From: Paracoccus sediminis
GTDB lineage: Bacteria; Pseudomonadota; Alphaproteobacteria; Rhodobacterales; Rhodobacteraceae
DNA: 64,000 nt
Direction: 5' to 3'
Assembly: GCF_900188295.1 (NCBI RefSeq)
Contig: NZ_FZNM01000011.1
Span: 39,481-103,480 of the forward strand
Shown here piece by piece: positions 10,251 through 18,761 of the stretch (positions are counted from its first letter, which is position 1; every line of letters starts with the position of its first letter). The notes under the pieces were generated by a model. It was not told where the DNA came from. It was given only the letters and a program-made list of their open reading frames with translations, and made no database searches. A program made the position numbers and the translations under genes.

Positions 10251-10676
10251 ATGCGTCTGCCGCTGATTTCCCTGACCGCCCTTGCCCTTGCAGGCTGGCC
10301 TGTTCTGGCGGCGGCCGATTCAGGCCGGGGAACGGGCGACGCCCGACCCCAGCCGATCCGGCAGGACAGCCTGGAATCCCTGCGTTGGAAAGCCCGGCTG
10401 GTGGTTGTCCTGGGCAACGGCGCCCAGGTCGAGGCGCAAACGGCGGCGCTGCAAGCCGATCGGCAGGCGCTGATCGACCGCGACATGGTCATCCTGATCG
10501 ACGGGCCGGGCGCCGGGCCGCTGCGGGACCGGGCAGGGAACGGGTTTGCGATCCTGCTGATCGGCAAGGACGGCGGGATAAAGCGGGTCTGGACCGAACC
10601 CGTCGCGGCGCAAGAGATCTTCGACCTTATCGACACCATGCCGATGCGCCGACGCGAAGCCGCGCAGGACGGCTGA
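10251..10676 (+). CDS. Exported DUF4174 protein, copy 2
   Basis: A 141-aa secreted paralogue of the protein at 8993-9508. Signal peptide MRLPLISLTALALAGWPVLA is followed by the DUF4174 core: SLRWKARLVVVLGN, LIDRDMVILIDGPG, GFAILLIGKDGGIKRVW, then EPVAAQEIFDLIDTMPMRRRE, which matches the closing signature of copy 1 (ISRAIDKLPLRRQE). The family is widespread in Rhodobacterales without a known role; the thioredoxin-like strands lack a CxxC pair here, so redox catalysis is unlikely. The gene converges on pccA. Confidence 0.82.
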   Translation: MRLPLISLTALALAGWPVLAAADSGRGTGDARPQPIRQDSLESLRWKARLVVVLGNGAQVEAQTAALQADRQALIDRDMVILIDGPGAGPLRDRAGNGFAILLIGKDGGIKRVWTEPVAAQEIFDLIDTMPMRRREAAQDG

Positions 10677-10710
10677 TCGGCACGGCACGCCAGGATCGCG
10701 GCGATGCGGA

Positions 10711-12708
10711 TCATTGGAATTCCAGGATCACGTCATCGACACGCAGGCTCTGGCCCGCCTGGGCGTTCACCGACCGGACCACGCCCTTGCGTTCGGCGCG
10801 CAGGATGTTTTCCATCTTCATCGCCTCGACCGTGGCAAGGGCCTGGCCTTCCTGCACCTCGTCGCCGGGCGCCACGGCGATCTTCACCACCAGGCCCGGC
10901 ATCGGGCACAGCAGGAATTTCGATGTGTCGGGGGGCAGTTTTTCGGGCATCAGGCGGGCCAGTTCGGCGGTGCGGGGGCGGCGGACCTGGACGCGCAGGT
11001 CGGCGCCTCGGGTGCGCAGCCGGAAACCGGCGGGGATCTTGTCGACCTTCAGCACCAGCGGGCGGCCATCGACCACCAGCCGGGCCAGGGTCCGGCCGGG
11101 CTTCCAGTCGCTTTCGACGCGAAGGTCGCGGCCATCCACGGCCACGGTCGCGCCGTCGCGGTCGGCGCGGATGCGAACCGGGATTTCGCGGCCGTCGATG
11201 AAGACCACCCAGTTCTCGCCCACGCGGCGTTCATGGTTGTCCAGCCGCCCGCTGATCCGGGTGCGCCGGATTTCGGCCACGCGGTGCATGGCCGATGCTG
11301 CCGCCGCCACGCGGGCCAGTTCGTCGTCGGGCAGGACCGCGCCCTCGAAGCCTTCGGGGTATTCCTCGGCGATGAACGCGGTGGTGATGTCGCCCGCGAC
11401 GAATTTCGGATGGTCCATGACGGCGGACAGGAAGGGCAGGTTGTGGCCGATGCCCTCGACCTCGAATTCGTCCAGGGCCACCCGCATCGCCTGGATGGCC
11501 TTGTCCCGCGTGGGCGCCCAGGTGCACAGCTTGGCGATCATCGGGTCATAGAACATGCTGATCTCGCCCCCCTCGAAAACGCCGGTGTCGTTCCTCACGA
11601 CATGGCTTTCGTCTGCCACCTCGGCCGGGGGACGATAGCGGGTCAGCCGCCCGATCGAGGGCAGGAAGTTGCGATACGGATCCTCGGCATACAGGCGGCT
11701 TTCCATGGCCCAGCCGTTGATGGCCAAGTCGGACTGGACAAAGGGCAGGGGTTCGCCCGCCGCCACGCGGATCATCTGTTCCACCAGATCGATGCCGGCG
11801 ATCAGTTCCGTCACCGGGTGTTCCACCTGCAACCGGGTGTTCATTTCCAGGAAATAGAAGTTCTTCTGCCCGTCCACGATGAATTCCACCGTGCCCGCAC
11901 TGGTGTAACCCACGGCCTTGGCCAGCGCGACCGCCTGTTCGCCCATGGCGCGGCGGGTTTCCGGGTCCAGAAAGGGCGAGGGCGCTTCCTCGATGACCTT
12001 CTGGTTGCGCCGCTGGATCGAACATTCACGTTCGTGCAGATAGACCGCGTTGCCGTGCGTGTCGGCCAGCACCTGGATTTCGATGTGGCGGGGCTGGGTC
12101 ACGAATTTCTCGATGAAGATGCGGTCGTCGCCAAAGCTGCTGGCGGCTTCGCTGCGCGAGCTGTCGAACCCCTCGCGGGCCTCCTGGTTGGTCCAGGCGA
12201 TGCGCATTCCCTTGCCGCCGCCGCCCGCCGATGCCTTTATCATCACCGGATAGCCGATCTGGCCGCTGATCCGCACCGCGTCCTCGGCATCCGCGATCAG
12301 GCCCATGTGGCCGGGAACGGTGGACACGCCCGCTTCCTGGGCGATCTTCTTCGAGGTGATCTTGTCGCCCATGGCCTCGATGGCGGGCGACGGCGGGCCG
12401 ACGAAGACGATGCCTTCGCGCTCCAGCGCCTCGGCGAACTTCATGTTTTCGGACAGGAAGCCGTAACCGGGGTGGACGGCCTGGGCGCCGGTCTGGCGGA
12501 TGGCGTCCATGATCCGGTCGATCACGATATAGGACTGGTTTGCGGGGGGAGGGCCGATAGGAACGGCCTCGTCGGCCATCTTCACATGCAGCGCGTTGCG
12601 GTCGGCGTCGGAATAGACGGCGACGGTCGCAATGCCCATCCTGCGGGCGGTCTTGATGACGCGGCAGGAGATCTCGCCGCGGTTGGCGATCAGGATTTTC
12701 TTGAACAT
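10711..12708 (-). CDS. pccA: Propionyl-CoA carboxylase, alpha (biotin) subunit
   Basis: Carboxylates biotin with bicarbonate and ATP for transfer to propionyl-CoA by PccB. The 665-aa product contains the biotin carboxylase N-domain (FKKILIANRGEISCRV), the ATP-grasp domain with KASAGGGGKGMR, the carboxylase C-domain with EMNTRLQVEHPVTE, the BT linker domain, and a C-terminal biotinyl domain with VEAMKMEN, the acceptor lysine being about residue 631. The partner pccB lies 1.6 kb upstream on the same strand, separated by small genes, so the two may be transcribed from separate promoters. Confidence 0.97.
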   Translation of the reverse strand: MFKKILIANRGEISCRVIKTARRMGIATVAVYSDADRNALHVKMADEAVPIGPPPANQSYIVIDRIMDAIRQTGAQAVHPGYGFLSENMKFAEALEREGIVFVGPPSPAIEAMGDKITSKKIAQEAGVSTVPGHMGLIADAEDAVRISGQIGYPVMIKASAGGGGKGMRIAWTNQEAREGFDSSRSEAASSFGDDRIFIEKFVTQPRHIEIQVLADTHGNAVYLHERECSIQRRNQKVIEEAPSPFLDPETRRAMGEQAVALAKAVGYTSAGTVEFIVDGQKNFYFLEMNTRLQVEHPVTELIAGIDLVEQMIRVAAGEPLPFVQSDLAINGWAMESRLYAEDPYRNFLPSIGRLTRYRPPAEVADESHVVRNDTGVFEGGEISMFYDPMIAKLCTWAPTRDKAIQAMRVALDEFEVEGIGHNLPFLSAVMDHPKFVAGDITTAFIAEEYPEGFEGAVLPDDELARVAAAASAMHRVAEIRRTRISGRLDNHERRVGENWVVFIDGREIPVRIRADRDGATVAVDGRDLRVESDWKPGRTLARLVVDGRPLVLKVDKIPAGFRLRTRGADLRVQVRRPRTAELARLMPEKLPPDTSKFLLCPMPGLVVKIAVAPGDEVQEGQALATVEAMKMENILRAERKGVVRSVNAQAGQSLRVDDVILEFQ

Positions 12709-12729
12709 TGGCCCCCCCGGCCGGACATG

Positions 12730-12764
12730 AAAAAGCCGCCCAGGGGCACGGGGCCTTGGGCGGC
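12730..12764 (-). terminator. Terminator of the small lipoprotein gene upstream of pccA
   Basis: On the minus strand GCCGCCCA pairs with TGGGCGGC (12735-12742 with 12757-12764) and is followed by five T residues (12730-12734). It separates the lipoprotein gene at 12805-13017 from pccA, so pccA needs its own promoter in the remaining 20 or so bases or relies on read-through. Confidence 0.8.
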
Positions 12765-12804
12765 GATCAGGATGCGGCGCGGCCAGGGCGCCGCGATCAG
12801 GTGA

Positions 12805-13017
12805 TTATTGGCACAACCGCACGTCGTCGCACAGCACGCCGGCCGCGCCGCCGATGGCCGCGCCCTTGACGACATTCTCGCCGCCGACGCTGGCGATGGT
12901 CGCGCCGACACCGGCGCCGATAAGGGCGCGGTCGGTGTCGGTGGGGTTGATGCCCTGGGTGCAGCCCGCAACGGCGGTCGCGCCGACCAGGGCGGTGATG
13001 GCAAGGAACTTGGACAT
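12805..13017 (-). CDS. Small Gly-rich lipoprotein
   Basis: A 70-aa lipoprotein with signal MSKFLAITALVGATAVAG and lipobox AVAGC. The mature part is a glycine-zipper-like segment (ALIGAGVGATIAS, VVKGAAIGGAAGVL) ending LCDDVRLCQ. The terminal pair of cysteines in CDD-x3-CQ is shared with the neighbouring 80-aa lipoprotein (CDDAGVCQ), which makes the two paralogues. Probably outer-membrane or periplasmic; function unknown. It is followed by a strong terminator. Confidence 0.75.
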   Translation of the reverse strand: MSKFLAITALVGATAVAGCTQGINPTDTDRALIGAGVGATIASVGGENVVKGAAIGGAAGVLCDDVRLCQ

Positions 13018-13074
13018 TCTGGTTTTCCTGTCAGGTGATCGGCTGGACCGGAACGCCGATCTGGCCGATGTGGT

Positions 13075-13317
13075 TCAGTAGCGGCGCTGGCAGACGCCCG
13101 CGTCGTCGCACAGCGCGCCGCCCACGGCGCCGATGGCCGCGCCGGTTGCCAGATCCTCGTCCAGGGCCTTGGCGATGACGGCGCCCGCGACGGCACCGCC
13201 GGCCGCGCGCTGCGCATCGGGCGAAATGCCCGCCGTGCCATAGCCCTGCTGGCAGGCCGCCAGGCCCAGAAGAAGGAATGCGCCGCCGGCGACGCGGGTG
13301 AACAGCGAAATCTGCAT
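13075..13317 (-). CDS. Small Gly-zipper lipoprotein, paralogue
   Basis: An 80-aa protein with signal and lipobox LLLGLAAC, then Gly/Ala-zipper segments (AAGGAVAGAVIAKAL, GAAIGAVGGAL) and the ending CDDAGVCQRRY. The same layout and CDD-x3-CQ ending occur in the gene 57 bases downstream, which points to a local duplication. Glycine zippers of this kind often insert into or span membranes. Function unknown. Confidence 0.75.
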   Translation of the reverse strand: MQISLFTRVAGGAFLLLGLAACQQGYGTAGISPDAQRAAGGAVAGAVIAKALDEDLATGAAIGAVGGALCDDAGVCQRRY

Positions 13318-13444
13318 GAGGTCGTGCCTGTATTGAGGGCCGGGTGTGCGGCCGGTGATAAGTCGTCCCGGACTATCGCACAGCCGGCCGGGAGGTCAAA
13401 CTGACATGGGTGTGAGATCAAGGCCCTAGGCAGCAAGTTGCGCA

Positions 13445-13858
13445 TCAGGACCGATCCGCCGGATCGTCGTCGTCCCAGCCGTCGTCGTTCCAGCCGAAAT
13501 CGGGCGGATCGTCTGCGGCGAACAGGTCGGGGAACGACGCCTCTGCCACGGCCATGTCCACTTGCAGCATCTGTTCATAGTCGGCGGGATCGAAGGCTCC
13601 GACCGCCTTGACCTCTCGTCCGATCAGCCATCCCAGGCGTCCTGCGTCCAGATTGCCGCGAACGAAGGGCTGGTCGCCGAAATGGTCGATCAGCGCCGCC
13701 AGAAAGCCCGCATCCGCGCGGCGGTCGGCGGGCTTGCGGTCGCGGAAGCGTTCGCGGCGCAGGATGGGCGTCGCGCCCTTCTTGCGGTTTTCGCGGCGGA
13801 TGACGAACTGGAAGTCTGTGCCGGGCAGGCGTCCCGGAAAGCCCCGGTGTTTCAGCAT
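13445..13858 (-). CDS. Hypothetical cytoplasmic protein with acidic tail
   Basis: A 137-aa protein. The N-terminal half is basic (MLKHRGFPGRLPGTDFQFVI, then RRENRKKGATPILRRERF). The C-terminal half is acidic and Trp/Asp-rich (GWNDDGWDDDDPAD). No family is recognised. ATG 13858 is chosen over a TTG at 13870 because GGGG lies about 8 bases upstream of it. It sits among the small lipoprotein genes between pccB and pccA, which suggests a conserved but uncharacterised role in this locus. Confidence 0.6.
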   Translation of the reverse strand: MLKHRGFPGRLPGTDFQFVIRRENRKKGATPILRRERFRDRKPADRRADAGFLAALIDHFGDQPFVRGNLDAGRLGWLIGREVKAVGAFDPADYEQMLQVDMAVAEASFPDLFAADDPPDFGWNDDGWDDDDPADRS

Positions 13859-13948
13859 GATATGCCCCAATATGGACGGGGGCGGGACCGGGCCGGGCCG
13901 GAAGGGCGCGGGCAGCCGGACCGCCCGCGCAATGACAGCCGGTTCGGC

Positions 13949-14095
13949 TCAGTTGGCGCCGTATTTGCCCTGATAGACCGGCTCGGTCGTGACCGGGTTC
14001 GGCGCCGGCACATAGACGTCGGCCTCGGCGGCCGGACGCTGGCAGGCGGCCATGGCGGAAACCAGCACGAGGCCGAGGATGATCTTTTTCGACAT
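13949..14095 (-). CDS. Small lipoprotein, 48 aa
   Basis: ATG 14093-14095, with AGGAGCG about 8 bases upstream, opens a 48-codon frame: signal MSKKIILGLVLVSAMAAC with lipobox AMAAC, then a short mature part QRPAAEADVYVPAPNP and TTEPVYQGKYGAN. The mature peptide has about 31 residues with a Pro-rich centre. It lies between pccB (204 bases upstream) and the 137-aa gene. The start, lipobox and Shine-Dalgarno make it convincing despite its size; function unknown. Confidence 0.7.
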   Translation of the reverse strand: MSKKIILGLVLVSAMAACQRPAAEADVYVPAPNPVTTEPVYQGKYGAN

Positions 14096-14299
14096 ATCGT
14101 CACGCTCCTGTAAAGCGGGCGCGCCTGCGCCCGTCTGCTCGGGTTCAAGGGGGTGTCTTCATGCACCTCCCCAGGGGGCATGATAACGGTGCCGTGCGCG
14201 CGCAGACAGGCGGTCAGGCGGGGCACGGGCAAATGCCTGTCCGCCTGTGGCTGGCCTGCATCATTCACGTCTTTGTGCAACATCCTGGAATTCCGCGTC
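14096..14299. other. Gap between pccB and the small lipoprotein gene
   Basis: No supported gene. ACAGGCGG (14206-14213) and CCGCCTGT (14241-14248) form an inverted repeat with a 27-base loop and no following T-run. It could act as an RNA-stabilising or attenuating structure downstream of pccB. Confidence 0.3.
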
Positions 14300-15832
14300 T
14301 TACAGGGGAATGTTGTTGTGCTTCTTCCACGGGTTCGACAGCCGCTTGCCGCGCAGGCTGGCAAAGGCCCGCGCGATCCGCTTGCGGGTCGAATGAGGCT
14401 GGATCACCTCGTCGATGAAGCCCTTTTCGGCGGCGACAAAGGGGTTTGCAAAGCGTGCCTCGTAATCCTGTACGCGGGCGGCGATCTTGTCGGCGTCGCC
14501 CAACTCGCTGCGATACAGGATTTCCACCGCGCCCTTGGCGCCCATCACCGCGATCTCCGCCGTGGGCCAGGCATAGTTGAAATCGCCGCGCAGGTGCTTG
14601 CTGGCCATCACGTCATAGGCCCCGCCATAGGCCTTGCGGGTGATGACCGTGACCTTGGGCACCGTCGCCTCGCCATAGGCGAACAGCAGCTTCGCACCGT
14701 GCTTGATGACGCCGCCGTATTCCTGCCCGGTGCCCGGCAGGAAACCCGGCACGTCCACGAAGGTCAGGATCGGGATCTCGAAGGCATCGCAGAACCGCAC
14801 AAAGCGCGCGGCCTTGCGGCTGCTGTCGATGTCCAGGCACCCCGCCAGCACCATCGGCTGGTTGGCGACGACGCCCACGGTGCGCCCTTCGATGCGGACA
14901 AAGCCGGTGATGATGTTGCCCGCGAAATCCTTTTGGATTTCGTAAAAGTCGCCCTCGTCGGCGACCTTCACGATCAACTCCTTCATGTCATAGGGCTGGT
15001 TCGGGTTGTCGGGGATCAGCGTGTCCAGGCTTTCCTCGATCCTTGCGGGATCGTCGAAGAAGGGCCGCACCGGCGCCTTGTCGCGGTTGTTCAGCGGCAA
15101 GAAATCGAACAGGCGGCGGATTTCGGTCAGCGCCTCGACATCATCCTCGAACGCGCCATCGGCGACCGAGCTTTTCCTGGTGTGGGTGGACGCGCCGCCC
15201 AGTTGTTCCGCCGTCACCACCTCGTTCGTGACGGTTTTCACGACATCGGGACCGGTCACGAACATGTAGGACGTGTCCTTCACCATGAAGATGAAATCGG
15301 TCATCGCGGGGGAATAGACCGCGCCGCCCGCGCAAGGCCCCATGATGACGCTGATCTGCGGCACCACGCCCGACGCCATGATGTTGCGCTGGAACACGTC
15401 GGCATAACCGGCCAGCGACGCCACGCCTTCCTGGATGCGGGCGCCGCCCGAATCGTTCATCCCGATCACCGGCGCGCCGTTCTGCATCGCCATGTCCATG
15501 ATCTTGCAGATCTTCTGGGCATGGGTTTCCGACAGCGAGCCGCCAAAGACGGTGAAATCCTGCGAAAAGACATAGACCATGCGGCCGTTGATGGTGCCCC
15601 AGCCGGTGACGACGCCATCGCCATAGGGCCGGTCGTCCTGCATCCCGAAATCGGTCGAACGGTGGGCCACGAACATGTCGAATTCCTCGAAGCTGCCTTC
15701 GTCCAGCAGCAATTCGACCCGTTCCCGCGCCGTCAGCTTGCCCCGCGCATGCTGCGCGTCGATGCGGCGCTGCCCGCCGCCCAGACGGGCCTGCGTCCGG
15801 CGGTTTTCCAGTTCCTGCAAAATGTCCTTCAT
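14300..15832 (-). CDS. pccB: Propionyl-CoA carboxylase, beta (carboxyltransferase) subunit
   Basis: Transfers the carboxyl group from biotin on PccA to propionyl-CoA, forming methylmalonyl-CoA. The 510-aa product has the crotonase-fold carboxyltransferase halves. The N-half has [31 protein letters not shown] and [17 protein letters not shown]; the C-half has [56 protein letters not shown] and the ending WKKHNNIPL typical of PccB. I chose ATG 15830-15832 ([15 protein letters not shown]), the canonical start; 12 extra upstream codons are possible but would not match the family. A TTTGCAAA palindrome lies 70 bases upstream. Confidence 0.97.
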   Translation of the reverse strand: MKDILQELENRRTQARLGGGQRRIDAQHARGKLTARERVELLLDEGSFEEFDMFVAHRSTDFGMQDDRPYGDGVVTGWGTINGRMVYVFSQDFTVFGGSLSETHAQKICKIMDMAMQNGAPVIGMNDSGGARIQEGVASLAGYADVFQRNIMASGVVPQISVIMGPCAGGAVYSPAMTDFIFMVKDTSYMFVTGPDVVKTVTNEVVTAEQLGGASTHTRKSSVADGAFEDDVEALTEIRRLFDFLPLNNRDKAPVRPFFDDPARIEESLDTLIPDNPNQPYDMKELIVKVADEGDFYEIQKDFAGNIITGFVRIEGRTVGVVANQPMVLAGCLDIDSSRKAARFVRFCDAFEIPILTFVDVPGFLPGTGQEYGGVIKHGAKLLFAYGEATVPKVTVITRKAYGGAYDVMASKHLRGDFNYAWPTAEIAVMGAKGAVEILYRSELGDADKIAARVQDYEARFANPFVAAEKGFIDEVIQPHSTRKRIARAFASLRGKRLSNPWKKHNNIPL

Positions 15833-15901
15833 GGCGCGCCCCCGATCCTGCCGTTGCAGAGTAGTCACCGCCCCGATCGCCGGAAAGCAAAATCCTGGAA
15901 A

Positions 15902-15909
15902 TTTGCAAA
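15902..15909. promoter_or_regulatory. TTTGCAAA palindrome, candidate PccR/ScfR-type operator
   Basis: A perfect 8-base palindrome 70 bases upstream of pccB, with looser GCAAA repeats at 15887-15891 and 15945-15949. As I recall, the short-chain acyl-CoA regulator PccR of Rhodobacter sphaeroides recognises TTTGCAAA repeats upstream of pccB; the match here is a single perfect copy. No pccR-like gene is beside it. Confidence 0.4.
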
Positions 15910-16010
15910 CTGTGCGATGTGTCGATGCTGAAAACTGAAAAGCTGCAAACGGATGGCTGCACGGGACATGCGGCCGGATCGCGATGCAACGCGGGCGACA
16001 GGGGGGATGG

Positions 16011-16108
16011 GTGAGAGGCTGGACAACGACCCAAGCGGGGCTCGTTACGGCTGCTTCCTTCCGGACCTGACCGGGTTGGCGAGGCGCCTGCCCGCGCCAA
16101 CCTCTCGG
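16011..16108 (-). ncRNA. ffs: Signal recognition particle RNA (4.5S)
   Basis: The minus strand contains GGTCAGGTCCGGAAGGAAGC followed by AGCC, the universal SRP RNA apical loop that binds Ffh. The ends pair: GAGAGGTTGG at the 5' end (around 16106-16097) with CCAGCCTCTC at the 3' end (around 16022-16013), giving an RNA of about 95 nucleotides. It delivers ribosomes making membrane proteins to SecYEG through Ffh and FtsY. The exact ends are estimated from the terminal stem. Confidence 0.93.
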
Positions 16109-16147
16109 CGGTCTAGATAGTGCGGTTGCGCGCCGGATGCAAGCGCG

Positions 16148-18019
16148 TCACAGATGAAGGCGAACCACCGCGAAACCGTCGCCCGTGTGGCCCAGGTGTT
16201 CCATCCGCCGGCCGATGCACGCTTGCGCCTGGGGCAACAGCGGGATGCCGCGGGGGCCGGTCTCGAACGTGACCGAGGTGCCGGGAAGCGGCTGGAACTG
16301 CCATGCGGGGGTGGCGTGGATCGACACGCGGCGCCGCTGGCGCAGGTAATTGCGGATCACGTCGCGGGTCTGCGGGCCGGGCGGGACGATCGGCGGCCGC
16401 CCCCCCGTCAGGGCCGCGAACAATCCGCAGCCCGACAGGCGATAGGAATTCGTCGCCAGCACGAACCGATCATCGTCGCGCAGCGCCCGGCCGCGCCAGG
16501 TCAGGTCGCGGACGCGGCCGCCGCCTGTCGGGGTTCCATCGGCGCGGAAGGCCGCCGGACTGGACAGGTCGATGCGCCACCGCAAATCCTCGATCACGTC
16601 GAACTGGTACGCGGGAAAGGCCGGATCGGTCAGGGGTTGGTCGGCCCGGCCGGGCAGGATGCGGTTGAACAGGCCCGCCGACCGTTCCAGCCAGCCGCGA
16701 AGGCCCGCCCCGTCGATGGACACCGCGCAGATGCGGTTCGAAAAGGAATAGATGTCGGTCAGGTTGCCAAGGCGCAGCCGCCCGGCCGCGACATCGGTAA
16801 AGTGTTGCGGACCGCCGCGCCCGCCCGCCCGGAACGGCGCCGCGGCGGCCAGCACCGGCACCCCGTCCAGGGCCGTGCCTTGCAGGCTTTTGCGCACGAA
16901 CCAGCGTTGCGCCATGTTCACCAGCGTAAGCGCCGGATCCGCGCCGATCAGCGTGAAGTAGCTGCTGATCCGCTGTGCGCTGCTGCCGACGCGGGTGCCC
17001 AGATGCGATACCGTCATGCGGTGCGACGGCGCGACCGCGCGCAGCACGGCCGGGGCCGGGGGAAGATGGGCGCCGACCGCCTCGCACCGGGATGTGGCCC
17101 CGGACAGGCGCCAGCCCGTCCGGTCGTCATGGACCAGCGACAGATCCATCACCCCCAGGTGCGATCCGCAAAAGCCCGGCATGACCGCGGGCTTGCCCGA
17201 GAGTGTGCCTTCCACCGCGTCGATGCCCCCCGAGGAGGCCATGCTGCCCGGAAACACCTCGTGCGTGTGGCCCGCGACGATGGCGTCGACGCCGTCCAGG
17301 GCGCCCAGTTCGGCGGCGACATTCTCGGCCCCCGGCGTGCCGGGGTGCGCCGAGATCCCGCTGTGGGCAAGCGCGACGACGATATCCGCGCCCTCGGCCC
17401 GGATCCTGGGAACGACCCGCCGCGCCGTGGCCAGGATGTCGTCGCAGGCCATGCGTCCCGCCAGATCCAGATCCCAGGCGGCGGTCTGCGGCGGCAGGAA
17501 CCCCACAAGCCCGATGCGCAGGGTGACGGCGCGGCCGGTTGCGGTCCGCACCCGCTTGCGCAGAATGGCATAGGCGGGAAAATCCGTGCGCCCCCTGACG
17601 GACAGATTGGCCGCCAGAAGGGGAAAGCGCGCCTGCCGTGCCGCCGATCGCAGGACATCCAGGCCAAAGGCAAAATCGTGATTGCCGATCGCGGCCGCGT
17701 CATAGCCCATCAGGTTCATCGCCGCGATGGCGGGATGGCCCTTTCCGCCCGACTGCGCGGCCAGATCCCCCAGGGGTGTTCCTTGCAGGAAATCGCCGTT
17801 GTCCAGCAGCAGGGTATTGGGCGCCGTGTGGCGATGCCGTTCGACAAGCGAGGCGATCTGGGCAAGGCTACCCCGCCCGCAGGGCCGGTCGGCCAGGTAA
17901 TCGTGGGGCAACAGCTTCATGTGCATGTCGGTTGTCGCCAGGATCCGCAGCATGACCATGTCGCACTGATGCCGCGGCGGCAGATCGGCAAGCTGGATCT
18001 GGCTGGTCCCGTCAGGCAT
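16148..18019 (-). CDS. cpdB: 2',3'-cyclic-nucleotide phosphodiesterase / 5'-nucleotidase family protein
   Basis: A 623-aa metallophosphoesterase. The N-terminal calcineurin-like domain shows ATTDMHMKLLPHDY (metal Asp/His), NGDFLQGTPLGD, GNHDFAFGLD and GHTHEVFPG (metal His residues). The C-terminal 5'-nucleotidase domain has NLTDIYSFSNRICAV, IDGAGLRGWLERSA and ATNSYRLSGCG. The family hydrolyses 2',3'-cyclic nucleotides and 3'-nucleotides, normally in the periplasm. Here ATG 18019 (MPDGTSQIQ) gives no signal peptide, and no better upstream start is evident, so the product may be cytoplasmic or use another route. Confidence 0.85.
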   Translation of the reverse strand: MPDGTSQIQLADLPPRHQCDMVMLRILATTDMHMKLLPHDYLADRPCGRGSLAQIASLVERHRHTAPNTLLLDNGDFLQGTPLGDLAAQSGGKGHPAIAAMNLMGYDAAAIGNHDFAFGLDVLRSAARQARFPLLAANLSVRGRTDFPAYAILRKRVRTATGRAVTLRIGLVGFLPPQTAAWDLDLAGRMACDDILATARRVVPRIRAEGADIVVALAHSGISAHPGTPGAENVAAELGALDGVDAIVAGHTHEVFPGSMASSGGIDAVEGTLSGKPAVMPGFCGSHLGVMDLSLVHDDRTGWRLSGATSRCEAVGAHLPPAPAVLRAVAPSHRMTVSHLGTRVGSSAQRISSYFTLIGADPALTLVNMAQRWFVRKSLQGTALDGVPVLAAAAPFRAGGRGGPQHFTDVAAGRLRLGNLTDIYSFSNRICAVSIDGAGLRGWLERSAGLFNRILPGRADQPLTDPAFPAYQFDVIEDLRWRIDLSSPAAFRADGTPTGGGRVRDLTWRGRALRDDDRFVLATNSYRLSGCGLFAALTGGRPPIVPPGPQTRDVIRNYLRQRRRVSIHATPAWQFQPLPGTSVTFETGPRGIPLLPQAQACIGRRMEHLGHTGDGFAVVRLHL

Positions 18020-18031
18020 CCGCAACCTCAA

Positions 18032-18308
18032 ACCCCAGGGTCGCCGCGCACCCCCTTGCGCCCGGCCCGGCCACGCTAGCGTCCCCGGACCCTTAACTCA
18101 ACCATAGATTGATAAAATAAGACCCATTTCCGATTTGCGTGTGCAGGCGCCCCGGATTATCGTGGCACAGGCGGCGCGTTGCCGCCAGGATTTCCGTTGG
18201 TTGCCGATCATGATTGCCCGCCTGTTGCGCGTCTCGCCCCCCATGACCTATGAAGCGCAGGGTTCCTGGTCGCCCGATCGGAACCGTGTTTCGAATGGTC
18301 AGCGCGCG
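18032..18308. other. Divergent regulatory gap between cpdB and the SRPBCC gene
   Basis: No convincing gene. It holds a locally AT-rich stretch (AACCATAGATTGATAAAATA, 18100-18119) that is likely to contain promoter elements. In-frame ATGs at 18210 and 18243 could extend the SRPBCC protein leftward, but the extension looks non-homologous. Confidence 0.35.
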
Positions 18309-18761
18309 ATGAGATTTTCGACCCGTATCGACACGGACATTCCCGCGCCCGATCTGTTCGACATCCTCAGCGATTTTTCCCGCAGCGAACGCGCCCTTGG
18401 CGCGCGGGGCGTGACGGTGCGCCGGATCGACCCGGCCCAGGAACCGGGAAGCAGTCTTGGCTGGACCATCGATTTCGACTGGCGCGGCCAGCGGCGGACG
18501 CTGCGGCTGGATGTGACGCGGTTCGACCGCCCGTCCCATGTCACGATGGGCGGGCATTCCGACCAGTTCGACCTGTCCGTCAATATCAGCGTCGTCGCGC
18601 TGAGCCGGATCCGGTCGCGCCTTCTGTTCGAGACAGAGATCCGCCCCCGCACCCTGCGCGCGCGGCTGCTGATCCAGACGGCGCGGTTCGGCAAGGCCCA
18701 GCTCGACCGGCAATACGCCCGGCGGATCGCCGATTTCGTGGCGCATCTGCGCGCGACCTAA
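18309..18761 (+). CDS. SRPBCC-fold protein
   Basis: A 150-aa protein with the START/Bet v1-like layout: MRFSTRIDTDIPAPDLFDIL opens strand and helix, DWRGQRRTLRLDVTRFDRP and SHVTMGGHSDQFDLSVNISV form the sheet, and the long C-terminal helix (QTARFGKAQLDRQYARRIAD) closes the cavity. Such proteins bind hydrophobic ligands or act as polyketide cyclase-like or coenzyme Q-binding factors; no specific ligand can be read. It overlaps the 3' end of pheA by 4 bases tail to tail. Confidence 0.65.
   Translation: MRFSTRIDTDIPAPDLFDILSDFSRSERALGARGVTVRRIDPAQEPGSSLGWTIDFDWRGQRRTLRLDVTRFDRPSHVTMGGHSDQFDLSVNISVVALSRIRSRLLFETEIRPRTLRARLLIQTARFGKAQLDRQYARRIADFVAHLRAT

Noticed and set aside
13852..14364. A minus-strand frame of 170 codons spanning the gap between pccB and the small lipoprotein gene
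   Set aside because: It overlaps the lipoprotein and pccB in other frames, is Arg/Ser/Pro-rich, and lacks a ribosome site.
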